A DNA stretch of 5,073 nucleotides, taken from contig JAAYXU010000151.1 in NCBI GenBank assembly GCA_012515725.1, positions 1 to 5,073 of the forward strand. The letters are read 5' to 3'. The notes beneath the pieces are model-generated. The model was not told where the DNA came from. It saw only the letters and a list, made by a program, of their open reading frames with translations, and searched no databases. This DNA is from Clostridiales bacterium. Lineage in GTDB: Bacteria; Bacillota; Clostridia; Christensenellales; UMGS416. Every line of letters starts with the position of its first letter. Within the stretch, counting starts at the first letter, position 1. The position numbers were made by a program, and so were the translations under genes. Below, one piece after another: positions 1-5,073 of the stretch.

Positions 1-293
1 GCTTCATCGAGTACGCGCTTTCGGCGAACGAGGTGCTCGAGCGCGCCCGTGTTCTTAATATCCCGGTGACGCGCACATCGCAGGTGGACGCGTTCATCGC
101 GCTGGATCCCATGAACGCGGCGCGGGCCACGTGCGTGGAAAAGGGAATCGGCATGCCCCGCACCACATGGGCGGCCGCGTTCCAGACCATACGCAACGAC
201 ATGGTGCAGCAGGCGCTCTACGGACAGATGACACCCGCGGAGGCGCTGGCCGACGCGCAGCAGCGCCTTGAGGACGAGATCATCGCGAAGTAA
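1..293 (+). CDS. Carbohydrate ABC transporter solute-binding protein, C-terminal end (partial)
   Basis: The reading frame is open from the window edge (first full codon at base 3) to TAA at 291-293, giving the last 96 residues. The start, signal peptide and most of the ligand-binding fold lie outside the window. The visible part ends in an alanine- and glutamine-rich amphipathic helix (ALADAQQRLEDEI), which is typical of the C-terminus of family 1 extracellular sugar-binding proteins. Two MalF/MalG-type permease genes follow directly on the same strand, in the usual order of carbohydrate ABC operons. The product would capture a sugar outside the membrane and deliver it to the permease pair. 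The substrate cannot be told from this fragment. The assignment rests more on gene order than on motifs, because the C-terminus of this family is poorly conserved. Confidence 0.8.
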   Translation, partial: FIEYALSANEVLERARVLNIPVTRTSQVDAFIALDPMNAARATCVEKGIGMPRTTWAAAFQTIRNDMVQQALYGQMTPAEALADAQQRLEDEIIAK

Positions 294-304
294 AAAAACC
301 GACC

Positions 305-340
305 GGGGCGGCGGCCTGACGCCTCCGCCCCATTTTCTTT
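305..340 (+). terminator. Intercistronic hairpin with T-run, probable partial terminator
   Basis: GGGGCGG (305-311) pairs with CCGCCCC (325-331). After a C/T mismatch, GGC (313-315) pairs with GCC (321-323), leaving a five-base loop, CTGAC. The T-rich run TTTTCTTT (333-340) follows one base after the stem. This is the form of an intrinsic terminator, 11 bases after the binding-protein stop codon and just before the permease ribosome binding site. No promoter is evident between the genes, so full termination would silence the permeases. A partial terminator, or a 3'-end stabiliser for the binding-protein mRNA, is more likely. The structure was paired by eye and no folding energy was computed. 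Confidence 0.72.
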
Positions 341-354
341 ATCCGGAGGACACG

Positions 355-1254
355 ATGAGCAGACCCGGCAGGCGCGGAAAAGCAGCAAGGAGCGACACGG
401 CGGCGGCGTATCTTATGATACTGCCCTTTTTCCTGTTTTTCGCGGTATTCGTGCTCTATCCGATTTTTCAGAATGTGCTGACCAGCTTCACGAACTACAA
501 TCTCGCGGACAAAACCTATATCGGTCTTGCCAACTACGCCCGGCTCTTTCGCGACAGGGCGTTCCTCCGGTCGGTCGGCAACACGCTCGCCTATGCGGTC
601 TTTTCGGTGATACCGCTCATGGCTCTGGGATTTGCGGCGGCGCTGTGCGTCAACCGGTCGTCCCGGCTCGTGACGGGGGTCCGCGCCGCGCTCATGCTGC
701 CCTACGCGGCGTCGATGGTGTCGGTTTCGATGATATGGCTCTATCTCTACGATCCGGCCTCGGGCTTTTTTAATAAGATGCGGGCGGCGGTGGGCCTGCC
801 CGCGAGCGAGTGGCTTTTTGACCCGCGGCTTGCGTTGCCGTGCCTTATCGCGATGAACGTGTGGAAAAACCTCGGGTACGTGATGATACTGTATCTGGCG
901 GCGCTGCAGGGCGTGCCCGCCTCGCTCTACGACGCGGCCCGCGTGGACGGAGCGGGGTTCGTGCGCCGGACGCTCCATATTACACTGCCCGCGATCCGCC
1001 CGGTCAGCTTCTTCCTGATGGCGACGCTGCTCATAGAGTGCTTCAAGACGTTCGATCCGGTGCGCATCATGACAGGCGGCGGGCCTATTAACGCGACGAC
1101 GACGATCGCGCACCAGATATATCTGCGGGCGTTCTCGGAGTTCAAGATGGGTTACGCGTCGGCAATGTCGGTCGTGCTCTTCATCATCGTGTTCGCTGTG
1201 GCGATCGTCAACCTTGCGACCGGCGGACAGCTCCGCGATACGGAGGAGCGCTGA
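355..1254 (+). CDS. Carbohydrate ABC transporter permease, MalF/UgpA type
   Basis: This 299-residue inner-membrane protein forms one half of the translocation channel of a sugar importer. About six membrane segments can be read, near residues 17-40, 78-98, 108-131, 157-181, 214-231 and 265-288. The EAA loop that contacts the ATPase is at 189-212, with the core DAARVDGA (193-200) followed by ITLP; the first Glu of the usual EAA is Asp here. GGGP at 241-244, before the last segment, is typical of MalF/UgpA-like permeases. The ATG at 355 is chosen because GGAGGA lies at 345-350 and gives a basic cytoplasmic N-terminus (MSRPGRRGKAAR). A longer in-frame start at 268 would overlap the binding-protein gene and is not credible. 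The next permease begins one base after the stop. The transported sugar is unknown. Confidence 0.93.
   Translation: MSRPGRRGKAARSDTAAAYLMILPFFLFFAVFVLYPIFQNVLTSFTNYNLADKTYIGLANYARLFRDRAFLRSVGNTLAYAVFSVIPLMALGFAAALCVNRSSRLVTGVRAALMLPYAASMVSVSMIWLYLYDPASGFFNKMRAAVGLPASEWLFDPRLALPCLIAMNVWKNLGYVMILYLAALQGVPASLYDAARVDGAGFVRRTLHITLPAIRPVSFFLMATLLIECFKTFDPVRIMTGGGPINATTTIAHQIYLRAFSEFKMGYASAMSVVLFIIVFAVAIVNLATGGQLRDTEER
1242..1246 (+). promoter_or_regulatory. Ribosome binding site of the second permease, inside the first
   Basis: GGAGG at 1242-1246 lies nine bases before ATG 1256, within the last codons of the upstream permease gene. It fixes the start of the second permease at 1256, rather than at the in-frame ATG at 1214 that would overlap the first gene by 41 bases. 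With TGA at 1252-1254 and ATG at 1256, terminating ribosomes can reinitiate. This would favour equal amounts of the two channel subunits. Confidence 0.8.
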
Positions 1255-1255
1255 T

Positions 1256-2125
1256 ATGAACGGCAGGGCAGTGCGCGTACTTTCCGCCGCGGCGCTGGCG
1301 CTTCTCACGGCGGCGGCGCTTCTTCCCTTCGCCGCGATGGTGTCGGTTTCGCTGCAGAGCATGAACCAGGTCTACTCCCCCGCCCTGTCTCTCATCCCCC
1401 GCCCCGTTCATTATGAGAACTACGCCACGGCGCTCACCAACGGCTCGTGGCCGCGCTATCTCGCCAACAGCCTGTATGTGGCCGTGGCATCCACCGCGAT
1501 CAGCCTATTTATCAACGCGATGACCGGCTACGCGTTCGCGCGCATACGGTTCCGGTTCCGCCGCGCACTCTTTATACTGGTACTGGCGGGCATGATGATA
1601 CCGCCGCAGGTGACGCTTGTGCCGCTTTTTGTGCTCATGAAGCATTTCCCGCTCGCGGGGGGCAACGATATTTTGGGCGTCGGGGGCACCGGCCTGGTCG
1701 ATACGTACATGGGCCTTATTCTCCCCTACGCGGCCGGGTCGTTCGGCGTTTTCATGTGCAGGCAGTTCTACACGCTCTTTCCCCGCGAGCTGGATGAGGC
1801 GGCCCGGATCGACGGCTGCTCGCGGTTCGGCACTTTCGTGCGCATCTATCTGCCGCTGTCGCGCCCTGCGCTGGCGGCGCTGGCGGTGCTCAAGTTTACC
1901 GGCGCGTGGAACGAGTACACATGGCCGCTGGTCATGACCAATACCGGAGCGGACCGCATCACCACGGTGCAGCTCGCTCTGACCCGGTTTCAGAACGAAG
2001 GGGAAATATTCTGGAACCAGCTCATGGCCGCCACGCTCGTATCGCTTTGCGTCGTGTTCGCTGTATTCCTGGCGATGCAGAAGCATTTCGTAGCGGGGCT
2101 TCTCGCGGGCAGCGTGAAGGAGTAG
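1256..2125 (+). CDS. Carbohydrate ABC transporter permease, MalG/UgpE type
   Basis: This 289-residue inner-membrane protein is the second channel subunit of the sugar importer. Membrane segments can be read near residues 8-32, 70-96, 104-127, 148-168, 203-220 and 257-273. The EAA loop is intact: EAARIDGCS at 181-189, followed by FxxIYLP up to 200. The glycine-rich stretch GGNDILGVGGTG (135-146), before the fourth membrane segment, is a familiar insertion in one Gram-positive branch of MalG-like permeases. The C-terminus (GLLAGSVKE) matches the usual GxxxGxxK ending. It is coupled to the upstream permease by a one-base gap. No ATP-binding subunit follows, because the next gene is on the opposite strand. 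An ATPase shared among several importers (MsmK/UgpC type) is therefore inferred. Substrate unknown. Confidence 0.93.
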   Translation: MNGRAVRVLSAAALALLTAAALLPFAAMVSVSLQSMNQVYSPALSLIPRPVHYENYATALTNGSWPRYLANSLYVAVASTAISLFINAMTGYAFARIRFRFRRALFILVLAGMMIPPQVTLVPLFVLMKHFPLAGGNDILGVGGTGLVDTYMGLILPYAAGSFGVFMCRQFYTLFPRELDEAARIDGCSRFGTFVRIYLPLSRPALAALAVLKFTGAWNEYTWPLVMTNTGADRITTVQLALTRFQNEGEIFWNQLMAATLVSLCVVFAVFLAMQKHFVAGLLAGSVKE

Positions 2126-2135
2126 CGCTACGCCT
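2118..2135. repeat. Inverted repeat containing both convergent stop codons
   Basis: AGGAGTAGCGCTACGCCT is an 18-base inverted repeat with one mismatched pair (A2121 against G2132). Its core GTAGCGCTAC (2122-2131) is a perfect 10-base palindrome. The permease ends with TAG at 2123-2125 on the + strand and the kinase ends with TAG at 2130-2128 on the - strand, so one palindrome supplies both stops. As RNA it could form only a short stem, and no T-run follows on either strand. It is therefore not a convincing intrinsic terminator. Confidence 0.6.
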
Positions 2136-3051
2136 CTCTTATCCTAATGAGCGGCAGCAGCGGCTCGATCTCGGCACGAGAAAGGCGCACCGCCTCCCAT
2201 TTGGCCGCGTTGGCCGCCGCGGCCGCGGCTCCCCAGCGCAGGCACTCCTCCCACGGCATCCCCTTTGATACGCCATATATGAGCCCGGCGACGAAGCTGT
2301 CGCCGCAGCCCACCGTATTGACTGCAGCGACGGTCGGCGGCGTCACGCACAGCAGCCGCCCACCCCGGGCGGACAGCGCGCCCCTGTCACCAAGGCTCAG
2401 CACTGGATGCGCGATTCCCTGCGCGGCCATGCGCGCGACCGCGGCCCGCTCGGCCTCCTCTCCCGGAGCAAGCCCCCACGCCTCGGCAAGCTCCTCGCGA
2501 TTGGGCTTGGCGTAGTCGGGGACAGCGGCAAGCGCGGCGGACAGAGCCGGACCTCCTGTGTCCAGCAGCGTCGTCACGCCCCGCTCCCTGGCGGCGGCGA
2601 TCGCGCGGGGCAGGAAGTCCGCGAGCGCCGGGCACGGTATGCTGGTGCTCAGGCACAGGAAATCGACGGTATCCAGAAACTCGATGAACGCGGCCCACAC
2701 GCGGACGGCGTCGGGAGCAGATATCTGCGGCCCCGGCTCCTTGACGGCCACCTGCCGCCAGTCGTTCCCCATAAGCGTCGTAACCGTACGACTCAGTCCC
2801 GACACCTCGACGAAGTCCGCGGAAAGCCCGTCTCCGGCCATCAGCGCACGGATATGCGCGCCGGTCGGCCCGGCCGTCATGACAAGAGAGCGGTTTGGTG
2901 CGCCCAGCGCGCCCAGCACCCGGGCGATGTTGTTGCCGTTCCCCCCTGCGATATGTGTGACCTTCCGGGCGGTATGGACGCCCTGCGCGGGCAGCGCGGG
3001 CAGAAAAAGCGTCTTGTCGACGCAGGGATTGAGCGTGACGATGCCGATCAT
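2128..3051 (-). CDS. PfkB-family sugar-phosphate kinase (1-phosphofructokinase/tagatose-6-phosphate kinase-like)
   Basis: This 307-residue cytoplasmic kinase has the ribokinase (PfkB) fold and the length usual for FruK/LacC proteins (about 305-312). Visible motifs are TLNPCVD at residues 6-12, the glycine motif AGGNGNN (35-41), EPGP (105-108) as in phosphosugar kinases, KPNREEL (182-188) before the nucleotide-binding half, and VGCGDSF (247-253) with catalytic base Asp251. FruK phosphorylates fructose-1-phosphate to fructose-1,6-bisphosphate, and LacC acts on tagatose-6-phosphate. Two signatures are altered: the usual GGKG reads GGNG, and the usual GSLPxG reads TSIPCP (136-141). The exact substrate is therefore open and no gene symbol is given. 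The start is ATG 3051, because the AAAGGA ribosome binding site lies eight bases upstream and homologues begin MI-x-x-VTLNP. The in-frame ATG at 3060 overlaps that site. The gene has its own promoter and converges on the permease operon. Confidence 0.86.
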   Translation of the reverse strand: MIGIVTLNPCVDKTLFLPALPAQGVHTARKVTHIAGGNGNNIARVLGALGAPNRSLVMTAGPTGAHIRALMAGDGLSADFVEVSGLSRTVTTLMGNDWRQVAVKEPGPQISAPDAVRVWAAFIEFLDTVDFLCLSTSIPCPALADFLPRAIAAARERGVTTLLDTGGPALSAALAAVPDYAKPNREELAEAWGLAPGEEAERAAVARMAAQGIAHPVLSLGDRGALSARGGRLLCVTPPTVAAVNTVGCGDSFVAGLIYGVSKGMPWEECLRWGAAAAAANAAKWEAVRLSRAEIEPLLPLIRIREA

Positions 3052-3059
3052 CGGGCTCA

Positions 3060-3065
3060 TCCTTT
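3060..3065 (-). promoter_or_regulatory. Ribosome binding site of the PfkB-family kinase
   Basis: Read on the - strand, AAAGGA runs from 3065 to 3060 and is followed by eight bases and ATG 3051. The alternative ATG at 3060-3058 includes the last base of this motif, which leaves no room for ribosome binding. The site therefore decides for the shorter protein, starting MIGIVTLNP. Confidence 0.65.
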
Positions 3066-3087
3066 CTTTACGGAGACTTCCGGTATC

Positions 3088-3115
3088 ATTGTAGCCGTAG
3101 AGCCGGGTTTGTCAA
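3088..3115 (-). promoter_or_regulatory. Sigma70/sigmaA-type promoter of the kinase gene
   Basis: On the - strand the -35 box is a perfect TTGACA (3115-3110), then a 16-base spacer, then -10 TACAAT (3093-3088), one base from consensus. Transcription would start near 3081, giving a leader of about 30 bases to ATG 3051. The promoter lies downstream of the enolase terminator, so the kinase is expected to be expressed separately. Confidence 0.8.
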
Positions 3116-3120
3116 CCGGG
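3103..3120. promoter_or_regulatory. Imperfect inverted repeat over the -35 box, candidate operator
   Basis: ccgggtttgtcaaccggg has seven-base arms (CCGGGTT and AACCGGG) around TGTC, with one mismatched pair. It covers the whole -35 box of the kinase promoter. A dimeric repressor bound here would block RNA polymerase, as DeoR-, LacI- or GntR-type regulators do at sugar-kinase genes. No regulator gene is in the window. The role is inferred from symmetry and position only. Confidence 0.4.
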
Positions 3121-3160
3121 AAGAGGCCGCCAAGAGAAGCGTCGGCATATCCTCTGCGGT

Positions 3161-3213
3161 AACAACAAACAAACCGGCCCGGGAGAATGCCTGCACATTC
3201 TTACCGGGCCGGT
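3161..3213 (-). terminator. Intrinsic terminator of enolase
   Basis: On the - strand a long stem-loop starts at 3213, 35 bases after the enolase stop codon. Ten pairs join ACCGGCCCGG (3213-3204) with CCGGGCCGGT (3182-3173). Beyond a mismatch and a one-base bulge, six more pairs (3202-3196 with 3184-3189) close on a six-base loop. The T-rich tail TTTGTTTGTTGTT (3173-3161) follows directly. The + strand lacks a T-run on its other side, so the terminator works in the enolase direction and isolates the kinase gene. Confidence 0.88.
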
Positions 3214-3248
3214 ATATAAATCCTGCGAACCTCGTTACGGCAAACCGC

Positions 3249-4526
3249 TTATACCGGGAAAACGTCCGAGCGGAACACGGACGCCGTGCCCAGCTCTTCC
3301 TCGATGCGCAGTAACTGATTATATTTGGCGACTCGGTCGGTGCGGGAGGGCGCGCCGGTCTTTATCTGCCCGGCGCCCACCGCCACCGCGATGTCGGCGA
3401 TCGTCGTGTCCTCGGTTTCACCCGAGCGATGGCTGACGACGGCGGAATATCCGGCCTTGTGGGCCATCGATATCGCCTCCAGCGTGCGTGTCAGCGTACC
3501 GATCTGATTGACCTTGATGAGTATGCTGTTGGCGATACCGCCGTCTATGCCCTTGCGCAGCCGGTCGGTATTTGTGACAAAGAGGTCGTCTCCGACCAGC
3601 TGAATACGCTTCCCAAGCCGCTCGGTGAGCATCTTCCAGCCCTCCCAGTCCTCCTCGGAGAGGCCGTCCTCGAGCGACAGTATCGGGTACCGGTCGGCCA
3701 GCGTGGCCCAGAACTCCACAAATTCCTCACGGGACATCCGGACGCCCGACTTCCAGAATAGATAGCTGCCGTCCTCCTGATACATTTCTGTCGCGGCGGC
3801 GTCGATAGCGATACCGAAGTCCTCACCCGGCCGGTAGCCCGCCTTCTCGATGGCGGTCATTATGACCTGTATTGCTTCCTCATCGGACGCAAGATCGGGC
3901 GCATAGCCGCCCTCGTCGCCCACGGCGGTTCCGTATTTCTTCTCCGAGAGCACTTTCTTGAGTGTATGGAATACCTCGGCGCTCATACGCAGACACTCGG
4001 CGAACGTCTTGGCGCCGACCGGCATGACCATGAACTCCTGCAGCGTAACGCGGTTGCTGGCGTGACGTCCGCCGTTTAGTATATTCATCATGGGCAGCGG
4101 AAGCTGCCGTGCGCCGCATCCTCCTATATACTGATAGAGCGGCAGGCGTGACTGTATCGCAGCGGCCCGGGCCGTAGCCAGCGAAACACCCAGTATCGCG
4201 TTAGCGCCCATACGTCCCAGCGAGGGGGTTCCGTCCAGCGACGTCATGACGGCGTCCACGGCGGCCTGATTGCGCGCGTCCATACCTTTGATCGCGGCAG
4301 CCAGCTCCTTGTTAGCGTTGGTAACCGCTCGGCTGACTCCCTTTCCAAGATACCGGGCCTTGTCTCCGTCCCGTAGCTCGACGGCCTCAAAGGAGCCTGT
4401 GGATGCGCCCGAAGGCACGGCGGCGCGGCCTATGGCTCCGCCCGACAGCGTTACCTCGGCCTCTACGGTGGGGTTGCCGCGGGAATCGAGTATCTCACGT
4501 GCTCTTACGGCGGTGATTTGAAACAT
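3249..4526 (-). CDS. eno: Enolase (phosphopyruvate hydratase)
   Basis: This enzyme interconverts 2-phosphoglycerate and phosphoenolpyruvate in glycolysis and gluconeogenesis. It is a cytoplasmic, Mg-dependent enzyme. The 425-residue length is normal. The N-terminal domain begins with the conserved EILDSRGNPTVE (11-22) and carries the SGAST loop (39-43). The barrel domain holds all key residues: His155, Glu164 and Glu205 (in GDEGG), metal ligands Asp242, Glu286 and Asp313, then Lys338, His366 (SHRSGE) and Lys389. These were placed by motif and by a constant four-residue offset from E. coli numbering in the barrel. The active-site loop reads GGRHASNRVTLQEF instead of the common HAxNxVDxQEF, a mild departure. 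The start at 4526 is set by the AAAGGAAG ribosome binding site at 4541-4534 and by the standard N-terminus. The frame stays open to 4727, but that extension has no homology to the family. The gene has its own promoter and terminator. Confidence 0.98.
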   Translation of the reverse strand: MFQITAVRAREILDSRGNPTVEAEVTLSGGAIGRAAVPSGASTGSFEAVELRDGDKARYLGKGVSRAVTNANKELAAAIKGMDARNQAAVDAVMTSLDGTPSLGRMGANAILGVSLATARAAAIQSRLPLYQYIGGCGARQLPLPMMNILNGGRHASNRVTLQEFMVMPVGAKTFAECLRMSAEVFHTLKKVLSEKKYGTAVGDEGGYAPDLASDEEAIQVIMTAIEKAGYRPGEDFGIAIDAAATEMYQEDGSYLFWKSGVRMSREEFVEFWATLADRYPILSLEDGLSEEDWEGWKMLTERLGKRIQLVGDDLFVTNTDRLRKGIDGGIANSILIKVNQIGTLTRTLEAISMAHKAGYSAVVSHRSGETEDTTIADIAVAVGAGQIKTGAPSRTDRVAKYNQLLRIEEELGTASVFRSDVFPV

Positions 4527-4579
4527 GTTAAAACTTCCTTTCTGGCGGCGCATTGTCCGCGTTTTTTCTGATGGTGTCC

Positions 4580-4626
4580 GGAGGTTCCCCGTACCCGTGG
4601 CATGAACCGGGGGACGCGGGGCCTCC
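4580..4626 (-). promoter_or_regulatory. GC-rich stem-loop in the enolase leader
   Basis: GGAGG (4580-4584) pairs with CCTCC (4622-4626). After a two-base bulge, CCCCG (4587-4591) pairs with CGGGG (4617-4621), with a few further inner pairs possible. The outer base of the stem lies within about three bases of the transcription start expected from the promoter at 4630-4658. The enolase mRNA would thus begin with a hairpin, which can protect a 5' end from decay. No T-run follows on the - strand, so it is not a simple terminator. Confidence 0.5.
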
Positions 4627-4629
4627 CTC

Positions 4630-4658
4630 ATTTTACACATACGGGCGCTCTGTGACAA
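4630..4658 (-). promoter_or_regulatory. Sigma70/sigmaA-type promoter of enolase
   Basis: On the - strand the -35 box is TTGTCA (4658-4653, one base from TTGACA), followed by a 17-base spacer and -10 TAAAAT (4635-4630, one base from TATAAT). The start would be near 4623, giving a leader of about 97 bases. A 10-base palindrome, CGAAATTTCG (4669-4678), lies about 50 bases upstream of that start, where an activator could bind. Confidence 0.72.
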
Positions 4659-4681
4659 GCCCCCGAGCCGAAATTTCGCAG

Positions 4682-4702
4682 GGGCGGCGTCCTTCGCCGC
4701 CC
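4682..4702 (-). terminator. Perfect GC-rich hairpin after the upstream membrane-protein gene
   Basis: GGGCGGCG (4682-4689) pairs perfectly with CGCCGCCC (4695-4702) around a five-base loop. It lies 55 bases after the stop codon of the upstream - strand gene and before the enolase promoter, where a terminator is expected. No clear T-run follows on either strand, so it may terminate weakly, stabilise the 3' end, or let transcription pass into enolase. Confidence 0.4.
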
Positions 4703-4757
4703 GGATACATATATGGTAAAGATTCACCGGAGCGCCCGGGTATGGGGTGCGCGATGC

Positions 4758-5073
4758 CTACTTGGGCTCGCGGTGCCGGATACGGCGCGTGAGAGCGAAT
4801 AGCGCTCCGCCCGCCGCGAGCGCTATCACTGCGGCCAGAGCGCCCGGGAGCGCCCGGCGCGCGTCGCTGACGGGCGCGGGAGACGGGCCGGGCGTTGGTG
4901 TTGGCGCGGCCGCCAGCGTTTCCACCTTCGCGGACGCCTGGTAGGTTACGCGCGTGCCGTCGGAGAGCGTCACCGGTATCACGAGCCAGTATGTTAGGCG
5001 CATGCCCTCCGCAAGGCTCTCGCTGTCTTTGACGAGCGCGGCGCGTCGCTCCCTGCTGTACTCGCCGGTAGCC
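4758..5073 (-). CDS. Membrane-anchored extracytoplasmic protein, C-terminal end (partial), function unknown
   Basis: The frame is open from the window edge to TAG at 4760-4758, giving the last 104 residues. The beginning lies beyond the window. From the visible N-terminal side there is a short charged stretch (SRERR, KDSE), then alternating hydrophobic residues that suggest beta strands (YWLVIPVTLSDGTRVTYQ at 28-45). A Pro/Thr-rich linker (56-68) follows, then one hydrophobic segment (about 75-95, rich in Ala, Gly and Leu) and a basic tail (TRRIRHREPK). This is the layout of a protein held by a C-terminal membrane anchor with its main domain outside the cell. No LPxTG sortase motif precedes the anchor. 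I do not recognise the family. Transcription probably ends before enolase, at the hairpin at 4682-4702, but read-through is possible. Confidence 0.7.
   Translation of the reverse strand, partial: ATGEYSRERRAALVKDSESLAEGMRLTYWLVIPVTLSDGTRVTYQASAKVETLAAAPTPTPGPSPAPVSDARRALPGALAAVIALAAGGALFALTRRIRHREPK

Noticed and set aside
268..354. Upstream start for the first permease
   Set aside because: It would overlap the end of the binding-protein gene and add a sequence encoded by the terminator-like hairpin. GGAGGA before 355 supports the shorter form.
280..1362. Long - strand open frame of 360 codons opposite the first permease
   Set aside because: It is rich in Arg and His, has no recognisable motif or ribosome binding site, and lies wholly opposite a clear six-segment permease. 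It is a shadow caused by G+C-rich codon use.
2407..3162. + strand open frame of 251 codons opposite the kinase gene
   Set aside because: The composition is Arg/Gly-rich with no fold or motif, and the opposite strand carries the PfkB motifs together with a promoter and ribosome binding site.
4704..4720. A/T-rich CATATATG region as a second promoter for enolase
   Set aside because: A weak -10-like sequence exists on the - strand, but no -35-like box is found at proper spacing, and the promoter at 4630-4658 is much better.
4527..4727. 67-residue N-terminal extension of enolase
   Set aside because: The frame is open, but the extension spans the predicted promoter and leader hairpin and lacks family similarity. 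A good ribosome binding site precedes the standard start at 4526.
4758..4850. LPxTG-type sortase signal at the C-terminus of the partial membrane protein
   Set aside because: The hydrophobic segment and basic tail fit, but the only nearby LP is in ALPGAL, which lacks the Thr-Gly. A plain membrane anchor is the simpler reading.
1..5073. A new defence, mobile or CRISPR-type system
   Set aside because: All long coding frames are explained by transport, sugar-kinase, enolase and one partial membrane protein. No repeat array, transposase, nuclease or toxin-antitoxin-like gene is visible.

Overview
The window looks like chromosomal DNA of a G+C-rich bacterium, most likely a Bacillota/Clostridia-type organism. 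This rests on strong Shine-Dalgarno sequences before the internal starts, sigma70/sigmaA-like promoters, a Gram-positive-style carbohydrate ABC operon without its own ATPase, and the enolase and PfkB sequence types. The lineage is inferred from style, not from a marker gene. No mobile element, CRISPR array, tRNA or rRNA is visible.

Left part (1-2125, + strand): the end of a carbohydrate ABC-importer operon. It holds the last 96 residues of a solute-binding protein, then a MalF/UgpA-type permease (355-1254) and a MalG/UgpE-type permease (1256-2125). A hairpin followed by a T-rich run (305-340) sits between the binding protein and the first permease. It probably lets only part of the transcription through, so that the binding protein is made in excess. 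The two permease genes are separated by one base and are probably translationally coupled. No ATPase gene follows, so the importer probably uses a shared MsmK/UgpC-type ATPase encoded elsewhere.

Middle (2128-3120, - strand): a PfkB-family sugar or sugar-phosphate kinase of the 1-phosphofructokinase/tagatose-6-phosphate kinase type. It converges on the permease operon with only two bases between the stop codons. It has its own near-consensus promoter, with an imperfect inverted repeat over the -35 box. Several usual signature residues are changed, so its exact substrate is uncertain.

Right part (3161-4658, - strand): enolase with all catalytic residues, its own promoter, a GC-rich stem-loop predicted at the very 5' end of its mRNA, and a clear intrinsic terminator. 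Upstream of it (4758 to the window edge, - strand) is the C-terminal end of a membrane-anchored extracytoplasmic protein of unknown function.

Functionally the window combines sugar uptake, a probable sugar-phosphate kinase and lower glycolysis. The three transcription units appear separate, so a joint pathway is only a suggestion. I see no new multi-gene system here. The observations worth a second look are regulatory structures and the divergent kinase.
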